In this document: positions 15,153 to 23,386 of the stretch, piece by piece
How positions within the stretch are numbered: the first letter of the stretch is position 1
How the letters are laid out: the number at the start of each line of letters is the position of its first letter
NCBI GenBank assembly: GCA_964580185.1
Contig: CAZOJQ010000033.1
Location: forward strand, 1 to 34,143
DNA length: 34,143 bases
DNA from: CAYWWY01 sp964580185
GTDB lineage: Bacteria; Thermotogota; Thermotogae; MWEM01
Reading direction: 5' to 3'
Notes under the pieces: model-generated
The model's database searches: none
What the model saw: the letters and a program-made list of their open reading frames with translations, nothing else
Told to the model about the DNA's origin: nothing
Program-made: the position numbers and the translations under genes

Positions 15153-15596
15153 GTGATGAACCGAAAAGAAAAAAGACGAAAGGGGAAAAGGAAGATGACC
15201 GGATGGATCATTGCAGCAGTGATCATCGCGAGCATTGGAATTGGTGGGGCCATTGGATGGTCTGAATTATCGAAAGAACACAATGAAATCCGCAATTTGC
15301 CTCTCGACAAGGTTGATTTCGGAGCATTGAAGGATGGCGTTTATACAGGTACATTCGATGGGGGTTTGCATCGGTGGCGGATGAACACCATTCGTGTTAC
15401 CGTCGAATCTGGGGCTGTTGTTACGATTGAAGTGCTCGAACATAAAGAGAATCGAGCAAAACAGTTTACAGATCAACTCTTCAATCAAGTGATTGAAAAA
15501 CGAACCCTTCAAGTTGACGTCGTTTCTGGGGCAACGATTAGCTCAAAAGCTTATCTTCAGGGTGTCGAAAACGCTTTGATTCAATCGAGCCAATGA
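15153..15596 (+). CDS. Membrane-anchored FMN-binding-domain protein (flavinylation motif)
   Basis: A 147-residue protein with a basic N-terminus, one membrane segment (residues about 16-36) and an outward-facing FMN_bind domain (about 60-145). The domain shows DGVYTGTFDGG and ends in D122-V-V-S-G-A-T128, matching the D-x-x-S/T-G-A-T/S motif. In that motif the ApbE enzyme links FMN to the final Thr, as in NqrC and RnfG. It probably acts as an extracytoplasmic electron carrier. No ApbE, Rnf or Nqr gene is adjacent, so the redox partner is unknown. GTG at 15153 and ATG at 15156 are both possible starts; AGAGGAGGA at 15137-15145 is 7 or 10 bases away. It converges with the permease gene, with 4 bases between stop codons. 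Confidence 0.88.
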   Translation: MMNRKEKRRKGKRKMTGWIIAAVIIASIGIGGAIGWSELSKEHNEIRNLPLDKVDFGALKDGVYTGTFDGGLHRWRMNTIRVTVESGAVVTIEVLEHKENRAKQFTDQLFNQVIEKRTLQVDVVSGATISSKAYLQGVENALIQSSQ

Positions 15597-15600
15597 GGCA

Positions 15601-16488
15601 TTACCCTTTTTCAGCTCCGCTGACCAGTCCGCTCGTAAAGAAACGCAAAAGGAAAGGATATAAAAGCAAAATCGGAACAACAGTAATGATGATGATGGCT
15701 GATTGAAGACCCCGAAAGGGTAAGGCAGTTGCGCCTTGAGAATAGAGGATCGATTGGAGTGGGCCAAAAAGCGAAGCTTTGTCCGCGTCAACGATGAACT
15801 GTCTCAGCAATACTTGAAGGGGCCATTTTCCTGGGTCGGTAAGGTAAATCATGGGCCGAAAGTAGTCATTCCATCGAGAAATCGCATAGAACAGCGTAAT
15901 GGTAACCACTCCCGGTTTGGCTAAAGGTATGGCTATTTTCCAGATCATCTTCAGGTGTCCGGCACCATCGATCTGAGCGGCTTCGAATAGGCTGTTTGGA
16001 ACGCCGATAAAGACGTTCCTAAGAAGCATCGTATAGTACACATTGATTGATCCAGAAAGGATCACGGACCAATAAGAGTCGATCAACCCAAGGTTGCGGA
16101 TTAGCATGTAGTTGGGAATAACCCCCGGATTGAATAGCATTGGGATGATCAGGAAGAGGGTGAATACCCTTTTTCCCCAAAAGTCGCCTCGGGCCAATGC
16201 ATATGCCGTGAGAATGGTTAAAGCCATGTTGATGAAAGTACCCACACCCGTAATCATGACACTATTCAGAAAGGCTTTTTGAACAAATGGCGCTTGTAAT
16301 AGAACCCGATAATATTCCCAAGTTGGATCGCGAGGAATGATTTCCATACCCGACATGAAGGAGATCTGCTTGATTCCGGTTAAAGAGATGGCTAAAAGAT
16401 TCAAAAATGGGTAAAGGGTTGTAATCGTAACAAAAAGCAAAAGGATCGCATTAACAGTGCCATAGATGGTATATTTCTTGTACTCCAT
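15601..16488 (-). CDS. CUT1-type ABC sugar permease (MalG/LplC-like)
   Basis: An inner-membrane subunit of a carbohydrate ABC importer, 295 residues with about six membrane segments. The EAA loop that docks the ATPase is EAAQIDGAGHLKMIWKIAIP (about residues 169-188). The C-terminus, with RFFTSGLVSGAEKG, matches the MalG/LplC/AraQ branch. ATG 16488 is chosen because GAGGGG lies about 7 bases upstream and it follows the previous stop by 11 bases. A GTG at 16506 would overlap the upstream gene. It is the last gene of the LacI-controlled operon, with no obvious terminator. Its partner is the permease directly upstream and its binding protein is at 23387-24790. The ATPase is not encoded here. Confidence 0.93.
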   Translation of the reverse strand: MEYKKYTIYGTVNAILLLFVTITTLYPFLNLLAISLTGIKQISFMSGMEIIPRDPTWEYYRVLLQAPFVQKAFLNSVMITGVGTFINMALTILTAYALARGDFWGKRVFTLFLIIPMLFNPGVIPNYMLIRNLGLIDSYWSVILSGSINVYYTMLLRNVFIGVPNSLFEAAQIDGAGHLKMIWKIAIPLAKPGVVTITLFYAISRWNDYFRPMIYLTDPGKWPLQVLLRQFIVDADKASLFGPLQSILYSQGATALPFRGLQSAIIIITVVPILLLYPFLLRFFTSGLVSGAEKG

Positions 16489-16499
16489 AATCCCGCCCC

Positions 16500-17402
16500 T
16501 CACCACAAGCTGCCGCTTTCGAGTTTTCGCGCAATTTTGTTGGTCACAAGAATAAGAATCAATCCGATCATTCCTTGGAACAAACCGATCGCTGTGGCAT
16601 AGCTGAAATTCATTTGAATCAATCCGATTCGATAGGCGTAGGTATCGATAATATCAGCCACACTGATCACGGAATCGTTCATCATATTGAAAACCTGATC
16701 GAATCCGGCATTCATGAAAAAACCGATGTTCAGGATGAAAACCGTTACCATTGTCCGCATGAGTTCCGGAATCGTGATCCGGAGGGTTTGTTGCCACCTC
16801 GAAGCCCCATCGATTCTTGCCGCTTCGTACAGTTGTGGATTGATGTTCATCAAAGCGGCGGTATAAAGGATGGAATCCCATCCCGCGCTTCTCCATATTT
16901 CTGAACCCACCAAAACCCCTCGAAAGTGATCACTTGAAGTCATGAACGCGATGGGTTGACCTCCAAAGGTTTTGACAATTTCATTCACCAAGCCATTGAC
17001 AGGAGAAAGAATGGTGACAAAGATCCCAGTAATGACAACCCACGACAGAAAATGGGGGAGATAGATTACGGAACGGACATAGCGTTTGTACCGTTTCGAG
17101 CGAACTTCGTTCATCATGACAGCTAGGATGACAGGAACCGGAAAGAAGAAGAGGACCTTCATTCCGCTTATGATCAGCGTGTTGCTCAAAGCTCGGTAAA
17201 AAGCGGGCGCTCTGAACAATTCTTCAAAGTATTGCAAACCCACCCATTGATTTCCGCCAAAGATCCGATAGCGTTGAAATGCCAAGGAAACGCCCCAGAT
17301 CGGTACATAATGAAAGATGACAAAGTAGATCAGAGCCGGAATGAGCAGAAAGTAATATGCCCGGCTTCGGTAGATCTCTTTCCGGATTCTTGCCCATTTC
17401 AT
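16500..17402 (-). CDS. CUT1-type ABC sugar permease (LplB/MalF-like)
   Basis: First permease of the importer, 300 residues with about six membrane segments, and EAARIDGASRWQQTLRITIP (about residues 193-212) as the EAA coupling loop. The start (basic KWARIRKEIYRSRAYYFLLIPALIYF) and end (NKIARKLESGSLW) match the LplB/YtcP-like group, which takes up complex saccharides or uronate-containing sugars in characterised cases. The ATG at 17402 overlaps the stop of citF as ATGA, and GGGGAGGAC lies just upstream. An ATG at 17417 is less likely. It belongs to the long LacI-controlled operon. Confidence 0.93.
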   Translation of the reverse strand: MKWARIRKEIYRSRAYYFLLIPALIYFVIFHYVPIWGVSLAFQRYRIFGGNQWVGLQYFEELFRAPAFYRALSNTLIISGMKVLFFFPVPVILAVMMNEVRSKRYKRYVRSVIYLPHFLSWVVITGIFVTILSPVNGLVNEIVKTFGGQPIAFMTSSDHFRGVLVGSEIWRSAGWDSILYTAALMNINPQLYEAARIDGASRWQQTLRITIPELMRTMVTVFILNIGFFMNAGFDQVFNMMNDSVISVADIIDTYAYRIGLIQMNFSYATAIGLFQGMIGLILILVTNKIARKLESGSLW

Positions 17403-18778
17403 GCTTGTCCTCCCCATCTTCCTTCAACAAAAATAGATGGTCCGATTTCCGAGGGTTTTTGAGGTTTTCCAACGAGTTGGATTGCTTTATGGTAGAGTTC
17501 TTCCATGGAGTATACCGGTACTCCCTTTTTTTTCAGTCGGTGGGACCAAAACGAATCATCATTCTTCAAACAAACGCCCCAATCATTGATCCAAACATCC
17601 ACATGATCTCCTCGGGTTACGAGGGTATGCACATTTTCGACAAGAATGGGGATTCGTTTTCGGATCAATGGAGCAACGACGATCGTGATCTTCGCTCCTT
17701 CTGCCACATCCTGGTGCCCCCCGATCGCACCCATCAACCGGCCGTCTGAGCCAGTGAGAACATTCACATTCCAATCCAGGTCGATTTCTAAGGCGCTAAG
17801 AATACCAATATCCAATGAGTTGACAAGATTGGATTCGTTAAGGGGGTTTGCATAGGTGTTTGCGTCTACTTCATGATGATTCTTGTTCCGAAAGATCGAA
17901 ACCGCACAAGCTGCGTCAAAACTCTGAACATCCATCAATGAGTGTACTTGTTTCCCTTCGAGCATATCGACCCAATCTTGGGTGATTCCACCAATTGCGA
18001 ATTTCAGTTTCCATTGGTTTTTTTGAAGGATGGTCCTTACGTACCGGGTCACCTGAAGTGAAATCCCTCCGCTGCCCATCTGTATAGAGGTCTGATCAAG
18101 AACGATACCGGAATGAAGCAAGAATTGGACAACATGATGGGCGATCTGTTTTGAAAGCGAGTCAACCCGCGGAGCAAGAGAACCGGATTGAATCATTTCC
18201 GGAGATCCAATGGATTCGATAAGGGCAATCGAATCGGTATCCGATTGAGGGACCGATATATGAGATAGGATCTGATGAGATAGAGTATCGGAAACGATCA
18301 CTCGGTGCTTGGCATGTCTTGCTTCCCACATTCCGTATCCCATTGACCCAAAAGCGCTTTTGCCCTCGACTCCATTGGCATTTCCCCATGCATCAACGCA
18401 TGAAGCCGCAATAAACGCAACATCCACTTGAAGCGCACCGGTTGATAAAGCCCTGGCACGTCCGCCATGGGAGCGAATGATTACCGGGTCTTTCAATACT
18501 CCCGAACCCACATGCTCACCCAGCTGGCCGCGTAAACCCGAAGTTTGCAGAGCCCGGATCGTCCCGTCTTGCAAATACTCCACAAGAAAATCATGATTGC
18601 GCATGAGCGAGGTAGCCGCCAAGGTCAAATCCCCGATTTTCAACTCCTTGATGGTTTGAAGAATAAGCTCCAAAACACGGTCTCCTTCTCGAAGATGGTG
18701 GTGAACGGAGATGGTCATTCCGTTTTTCAATCCCGAGCATTCTACCGCTTCGAAAAGAGATGAGCGGATCTTATTCAT
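17399..18778 (-). CDS. citF: Citrate lyase alpha subunit-like CoA/ACP transferase
   Basis: CitF is the acetyl-ACP:citrate ACP-transferase subunit of citrate lyase and also occurs in citramalate lyase. The 459 residues span the family: VHHHLREGDRVLELILQTI near residue 25, then RSHGGRARALSTGALQVDVA, GNANGVEGKSAFGSMGYG, QMGSGGISLQVTRYVR, and IVVAPLIRKRIPILVEN. Family members are about 500 residues, so the N-terminus is somewhat short. The ATG at 18778 overlaps the end of citE by 8 bases and has a GGAGG site inside citE. Because sugar-type permeases and ADP-ribosylglycohydrolases share the operon, the substrate may be a citrate-like acid freed from a conjugate and not free citrate. Confidence 0.9.
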   Translation of the reverse strand: MNKIRSSLFEAVECSGLKNGMTISVHHHLREGDRVLELILQTIKELKIGDLTLAATSLMRNHDFLVEYLQDGTIRALQTSGLRGQLGEHVGSGVLKDPVIIRSHGGRARALSTGALQVDVAFIAASCVDAWGNANGVEGKSAFGSMGYGMWEARHAKHRVIVSDTLSHQILSHISVPQSDTDSIALIESIGSPEMIQSGSLAPRVDSLSKQIAHHVVQFLLHSGIVLDQTSIQMGSGGISLQVTRYVRTILQKNQWKLKFAIGGITQDWVDMLEGKQVHSLMDVQSFDAACAVSIFRNKNHHEVDANTYANPLNESNLVNSLDIGILSALEIDLDWNVNVLTGSDGRLMGAIGGHQDVAEGAKITIVVAPLIRKRIPILVENVHTLVTRGDHVDVWINDWGVCLKNDDSFWSHRLKKKGVPVYSMEELYHKAIQLVGKPQKPSEIGPSIFVEGRWGGQA

Positions 18779-19643
18779 AGCCCTCCTCCCATCTTTGAAG
18801 AATCATCCGTGCGCGTTGGAGGATGGGTTCATCGACCATACTCCCTTTGTATGAAAAGGCATTGCCTTTGTTCTCTCGAGATTGTTGAACGATATCTTTC
18901 GCCCATTCGATTTGATGGGTAGAGGGGGAGAAGACTTGATGAAGAATGGGAATTTGGTCGGGGTGAATGGCAGATTTCCCGTCCATTCCAGTAGAATGCG
19001 CCTGTTGCGCTTCTTTTCTTAGACCTTCTGGATTCTGATAGTCGGGAAAGACACTATCCAAAGCCATCAGGTCAAAAGCGCGTGCAATCATCACCAATTG
19101 GAGGCGCAGAACGGTAAGATGATCACGCTGAATCATTGTTTCTGTAAGCAAATCTTCGCTACCCAATCCCACGCCCACAATCCGAGAAGAGCTCGCGCAC
19201 AAGGCCGGCAAATGAAGAAAGGCTTTTGCCGTTTCGATCGTCAAGACCAGTTTCACCTGCCCGTACGGGAGATGATAATGTTCTTCCAACCTTTCCAGGG
19301 CGCGGTCGAGGGTATGGATGGAATCTGGAAACTCGACTTTGGGAATCTTTATCGCGACCGGTTGATGAGGTACTGCCATTTCGAGGTCTTCTGCCCAATA
19401 TGGGGTGTGCAATCCATTGATTCGGATCAATAGATTGGTTTTTCCCGTTGAACAATCCCACATGGGTTGCCTTAACGCGTGGTCGACCAAGATCCTCGTA
19501 TCCTCTTTCTCTTCGGGTGAAACCGAATCTTCAAGATCGATGATCACTGCGTCGGCACCATATCGCATGCACTTTTGGAGCATGGGGGGGTGGTTTCCGG
19601 GCACGTATAACATAGAACGCCATTGAAAGGGATGAATCCTCAT
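18771..19643 (-). CDS. citE: Citrate lyase beta subunit-like aldolase
   Basis: CitE, a HpcH/HpaI-family lyase that cleaves citryl-ACP to acetyl-ACP and oxaloacetate. Family motifs in the 290 residues are RSMLYVPGNHPPML at the N-terminus, GADAVIIDLEDSVSPEEK (metal-site region), KIPKVE, TIETAKAFLHLP, and VGVGLGSEDLLTE. ATG 19643 is chosen because it overlaps the citD stop as ATGA and gives the usual family start. A TTG at 19670 would extend it without any ribosome site. It lies between citD and citF in canonical DEF order. Stand-alone CitE-like proteins have other jobs, but the D-E-F set makes a lyase complex likely. Confidence 0.9.
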   Translation of the reverse strand: MRIHPFQWRSMLYVPGNHPPMLQKCMRYGADAVIIDLEDSVSPEEKEDTRILVDHALRQPMWDCSTGKTNLLIRINGLHTPYWAEDLEMAVPHQPVAIKIPKVEFPDSIHTLDRALERLEEHYHLPYGQVKLVLTIETAKAFLHLPALCASSSRIVGVGLGSEDLLTETMIQRDHLTVLRLQLVMIARAFDLMALDSVFPDYQNPEGLRKEAQQAHSTGMDGKSAIHPDQIPILHQVFSPSTHQIEWAKDIVQQSRENKGNAFSYKGSMVDEPILQRARMILQRWEEGYE

Positions 19644-19945
19644 ATCGTTCGAACCCATTTTCGGCAACAAGCTTCAAATCGAGCCTGAAAAACATAATCC
19701 CAAGCCCCATTATCTTCTGCAATGATAGAAACGCCTTCTAAGCCATTCTCCTGAACCAAGCGCATGATCATTGAACGCAAGTGTGGACCAAAAATCCGTT
19801 CATAGGGAGTCGTAAGGTGCAAAGAGCAGGGACCTTCGGCTGTTTGGAAAACAAGGAGCACATCGCCTTGCCGATTGCTGCCTGCTTTTACGATGCGTCC
19901 GGCAACTTCTCTCTTCTCGTCCCGCGACCGATCACGATTCTTCAT
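19640..19945 (-). CDS. citD: Citrate lyase gamma subunit (ACP)-like protein lacking the modified Ser
   Basis: CitD is the small acyl carrier protein of citrate lyase, carrying a phosphoribosyl-dephospho-CoA arm on Ser14. These 101 residues align in fold motifs: AGSNRQGDVLL near the N-terminus and EDNGAWDYVFQARFEA at the end, which parallels the canonical D-K-G-A-L-D-x-x-x-R-A-R-L-E-A. In canonical CitD the first motif is AGTLESGDV or similar. Here the modified Ser is Gln (codon CAA), and the nearest Ser is three residues earlier. The prosthetic group may therefore sit elsewhere or be absent. ATG 19945 overlaps the preceding gene by 14 bases, with GAGG upstream. No citC, citX or citG is in the window. 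Confidence 0.8.
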   Translation of the reverse strand: MKNRDRSRDEKREVAGRIVKAGSNRQGDVLLVFQTAEGPCSLHLTTPYERIFGPHLRSMIMRLVQENGLEGVSIIAEDNGAWDYVFQARFEACCRKWVRTI

Positions 19946-22097
19946 CGGGATCCTCTTTTAGCTCGAAGGTTTCGATGAGAATCCGGCTGCCCTTTTCGAT
20001 GCGATATCCCACCATGCCATGGTCAAAGGAATCGTCTTCAAGTGTAAAAAGGGTCTGGTCGTCAATGGCCATAACCATCTGTTTTCCTTGGATGCGGACT
20101 TGCAAGGTATAGGGATGGTTGGATTTCCACGGAAAGGGAGCGAAGGCAAGGGAACGAATCGGTTCTTTTGAAGAGAAGGAACGATTGATGCATTGGACAT
20201 CAACCCCTCCTGGAGCAAAGCCAAAGGCGTAGGATCGGAGATTCCCTTGCGCCCGAAACAAGATTTTTGCATCCGTTCCATGGGCAACGCGAATGCGGGA
20301 TTGGAAGGAGTAATTCTTCCAATAAAGGTGCCCGGTATAGAGATTGGCTTCATCTGCGCAGATCCCCTGAATCTGATGGTCTGTGAGGCTCCAATGGCCT
20401 TTGTGATACGTGAACGGAGTCACGGTACCAAATTCGATCTTCTGTTTTCTGGGATCGATCGAATAATGACATGGCCCTTGAATCATGAAATGATCCATTT
20501 GAATGGAACCAAAAAAGGATTCTCGCCCTGAGTTTGTAATGAGCAGTCCAACTTCTTCGATCATGGCTCCATCAAGAGGAGAAGGAATGGAATATCGAAT
20601 GTCCAACCAACGACCATTGGTCAGGCAGAAAACGTGCTTTCCCACCCATTTTTGGCCGATTGTGTCCTGAACATATCCTTGTACAAATAGATCCTGGTTT
20701 TGCTGAAGACTATCCGTATACAGCGATGTGGTCAATACCTGACCCGGATAGACGACAGGGGAAAAATTGGGGACATACCGCTCGTCATCGAAGTCTTTTC
20801 GAGACCAAAATGGTTTGAAAAAGAAGCGAAATTCTGTGTTTCTGCGGGCAAAATTTACACGGAAGGTTAGTTGGCCAGCTCCTTCTGATTCTTTGGATTC
20901 CGAAGGGATCAATGTGACCAAGTGATTGGGATACCCATGTAGGGAATGAGTCGCGCCGGGAAGAACAAAATCGAATCGAATGTCGGTGGATTTCGGCAGA
21001 CCCAAGCGGGTGTTCTTCCATTCGATAGGGTCTTCCGGTGATTGAGAATCGATCTTCTCCATCGCCAATCCCAAGGCGTTTATGTAATGGGCCATCGTAG
21101 GCAGATCGACGATATTCAAAGATCCGACAACGCTGGATGCTGCGACGAAATCGGCGATGGGCTGTCTCCAAGATCGATCAATCCCTTCGATTCCTTTCAA
21201 TACACCCAGGATTGTTCCAACGTTCCCAGCATTACAGTCTGTGTCCAGTCCGCACATGGTTGCGATACAGATGCTTCGGGAAAAATCCCCATGGCTATGG
21301 AGAAGAGACAATACGACAATGGCTCCATTGGGAATGATGTGAACAATGCCTGGGTGTTTTTGTTGACTGTAAGCCTCCCGAACATATTGCCAGGTTTTTT
21401 TCCAGTCGTCAGGATGTTGCTGAAACTCCCGTTGAACATCTCGAGCCATGAGGGCATATTCACAATCGTGAGGAAGAAGACGAATAGCCCGATCGACGAT
21501 CTGTTCAATCCTTTCTTCCACAAAAGCCATACTGATACATGCTGCTACAAATCCCCCTCCAAAAAGAGCATTTCGATCGTGAGCGACCGATGCGGCCATC
21601 ATGGCCAGTTCCATAGCTTTTTTCGGGTTGCCCGGGCAAATAAGGCCCCAGCAATCGATGAAAATCTGCCCTCCGATTTGTTCTGCGATCTCAGGCCCAT
21701 TTTTTTGGGCGTTACCTGACAGGGGGGGAGAAATTCCTTTTTGCATATTTTCATATGCGGTATGTTCGGTCGATATCCCGTACCCGCCCCACCAAAACAT
21801 GCCATGGCCTTCAGCAGTGTAATTGAGCCATGCGTCGCCGATGTCTTCCGGGGTTAACCGTCCTCTTTTCAGAAAAGCGTCTTCAATCGCCCGAACGAAG
21901 ATGATTGGACCGTTGATATCATCATCCGCCGCGAAATGTGTGTAGTCTTTGATATACCCCGTTATTTCGCCATATACTTGCTCGATCCGTCGATCATCCC
22001 AAAATGTCGGCTCAACGGGAGCTCCCAAGCGCACTCCGATTACTTTCCCCAAAAGGCCTGCATAGGTTTTTTCGATTCTTGTTTTCGCGTCGATCAT
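19932..22097 (-). CDS. ADP-ribosylglycohydrolase-family protein with C-terminal lectin-like domain
   Basis: A 721-residue two-part protein. Residues 1 to about 350 form a diverged ADP-ribosylglycohydrolase (DraG-like) domain: GLLGKVIGVRLGAPVE near the start, acidic AADDDI at about 57-61 and GLDTDCNAG with Asp285 and Asp287 as likely metal ligands. The rest is beta-rich; the last 150 residues (GHWSLTDHQIQG, then RIQGKQMVMAIDD) resemble the concanavalin/LamG-like fold of DUF1080-type domains. No signal peptide is visible, so it is probably cytoplasmic. The start at ATG 22097 overlaps the upstream stop as ATGA and has GGAGA 7 bases before it. The true substrate is unknown; cleavage of an alpha-linked ribosyl or glycosyl conjugate is inferred from the family. 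Confidence 0.85.
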   Translation of the reverse strand: MIDAKTRIEKTYAGLLGKVIGVRLGAPVEPTFWDDRRIEQVYGEITGYIKDYTHFAADDDINGPIIFVRAIEDAFLKRGRLTPEDIGDAWLNYTAEGHGMFWWGGYGISTEHTAYENMQKGISPPLSGNAQKNGPEIAEQIGGQIFIDCWGLICPGNPKKAMELAMMAASVAHDRNALFGGGFVAACISMAFVEERIEQIVDRAIRLLPHDCEYALMARDVQREFQQHPDDWKKTWQYVREAYSQQKHPGIVHIIPNGAIVVLSLLHSHGDFSRSICIATMCGLDTDCNAGNVGTILGVLKGIEGIDRSWRQPIADFVAASSVVGSLNIVDLPTMAHYINALGLAMEKIDSQSPEDPIEWKNTRLGLPKSTDIRFDFVLPGATHSLHGYPNHLVTLIPSESKESEGAGQLTFRVNFARRNTEFRFFFKPFWSRKDFDDERYVPNFSPVVYPGQVLTTSLYTDSLQQNQDLFVQGYVQDTIGQKWVGKHVFCLTNGRWLDIRYSIPSPLDGAMIEEVGLLITNSGRESFFGSIQMDHFMIQGPCHYSIDPRKQKIEFGTVTPFTYHKGHWSLTDHQIQGICADEANLYTGHLYWKNYSFQSRIRVAHGTDAKILFRAQGNLRSYAFGFAPGGVDVQCINRSFSSKEPIRSLAFAPFPWKSNHPYTLQVRIQGKQMVMAIDDQTLFTLEDDSFDHGMVGYRIEKGSRILIETFELKEDPDEES

Positions 22098-23248
22098 AGA
22101 CATTCTCCGGACTGACCCTGTTGTTCCAGAGAGAACCTGGCTTTCGAAACACATTTCCACCGCATCGAATCTTGTTTATGGAGGTGAATGACTGCATTTG
22201 CAAACTGGTCGGCAATATCAATCAGATCATATCCGTTGGCTTGGCGCAATTGCTGGATGTACTCAGGATTGATCGCATCAACCCCATGCCACGCCCCAAG
22301 AATCGCGCCGATCATACACCCAATCGAATCGGTGTCTCGGCCTGAATTCACGCCCCCCTTGAGCGATTCCATAAAGTCTCCCTTGTGGAGAAGGATGTAA
22401 CCGAGCGCCACGGGAAGTTCTTCAATGGATTTTAGGCGGGATGGGGTATAGTTTTCCGTAGGCTGTCCGATCTTGTCGGGGCTGCGCTTCAAATCATCAC
22501 CCATCGGGCTAAATGGCCGCAATGTTTGATGCAGTACGCTAGCAGGATCTTGAGCTTGACGCATCTTCGGTACGATATCGACAACCGCGGCAATCGCCAA
22601 CTTCGTGCCATCTTTTGCCAAATCCAGAGCGTTTTGTACGATTTGCTCCAGGCTGATCCCTTCAATCATTGCTGCAGCAACGCAAGCTGCGAAAACTCCG
22701 GCCGCTTCCAAACCATAACTTGTTTGGTGCGCAGAAGCAAACGAGATAGCTTCTTGATACGCCCCCAAAGGGTCAGCGGCATTGGCAAGACCAACAGGAG
22801 CCATATACATAGCCGCCCCACAGTTCACCATATTTCCTACCCCTCCAGAACGGGGATCTCGGGAAGCGAGAAAATTGCTTAAAAACAGGTACTTTTCCGG
22901 ATAGAACAACCGTTCGATCAAAGGCATCTTTTTTTGGTACTCGGGCACCCAAATTTCTTCGAAATAGATCTTGCGGATCAATGGAAAGACGCTGTAGGCG
23001 TCAAGATGAGAACCCAATTCTTGATACACTTGACACAAGAGGATATTCATCAAGGTGTCGTCTGTGAATCTACCAAACCCTTTTCCATGCGTACGGGAGG
23101 GGTACCGGTAGTGTTCCACATCGAGAGAATCAATGTTTCCATATTGTTGGCGAATCTCTTCGGGGCTCAATTTCTCGACAGGCGCTCCCCAAGCATCCCC
23201 TAAAGCCGCGCCAATCAGACAACCACGGATTCTGCTTCTCAATAGCAT
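22094..23248 (-). CDS. ADP-ribosylglycohydrolase-family protein
   Basis: A 384-residue DraG/ARH-fold protein. Classic elements are GCLIGAALGDAWGAPVE at the N-terminus, FTDDT (residues 61-65) and SGRDTDSIGCMIGA with Asp305 and Asp307. Together these hold the two divalent metals of the family. Members remove ADP-ribose from protein or nucleic acid, but many operon-linked relatives in sugar-uptake loci probably hydrolyse other ribosyl- or glycosyl-compounds. The ATG at 23248 is preceded by AGAGGGG. It follows the binding-protein gene after a 138-base gap containing a stem-loop, and is translationally coupled (ATGA) to the second family member. Confidence 0.93.
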   Translation of the reverse strand: MLLRSRIRGCLIGAALGDAWGAPVEKLSPEEIRQQYGNIDSLDVEHYRYPSRTHGKGFGRFTDDTLMNILLCQVYQELGSHLDAYSVFPLIRKIYFEEIWVPEYQKKMPLIERLFYPEKYLFLSNFLASRDPRSGGVGNMVNCGAAMYMAPVGLANAADPLGAYQEAISFASAHQTSYGLEAAGVFAACVAAAMIEGISLEQIVQNALDLAKDGTKLAIAAVVDIVPKMRQAQDPASVLHQTLRPFSPMGDDLKRSPDKIGQPTENYTPSRLKSIEELPVALGYILLHKGDFMESLKGGVNSGRDTDSIGCMIGAILGAWHGVDAINPEYIQQLRQANGYDLIDIADQFANAVIHLHKQDSMRWKCVSKARFSLEQQGQSGECL

Positions 23249-23297
23249 TCTTTCCCCTCTTTCCGCTGAATCAATCGATAGTCTGGAACAAAGCCAA

Positions 23298-23343
23298 CCA
23301 TAAGGGCAGATCCACAGAATGATCGTTCGATCGGCCCTTATGG
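23298..23343 (-). other. Intercistronic stem-loop after the binding-protein gene
   Basis: A perfect 10-bp inverted repeat (CCATAAGGGC and GCCCTTATGG) with a 26-base loop lies between the binding-protein stop and the next start. No T-run follows on the minus strand, so it is more like an mRNA-stabilising or RNase-blocking hairpin than a full terminator. Such hairpins commonly raise binding-protein level relative to downstream genes. Confidence 0.6.
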
Positions 23344-23386
23344 AGGATTTCCCTACGAACCGCGCTCGTTCTTGAACAATGAGAGA

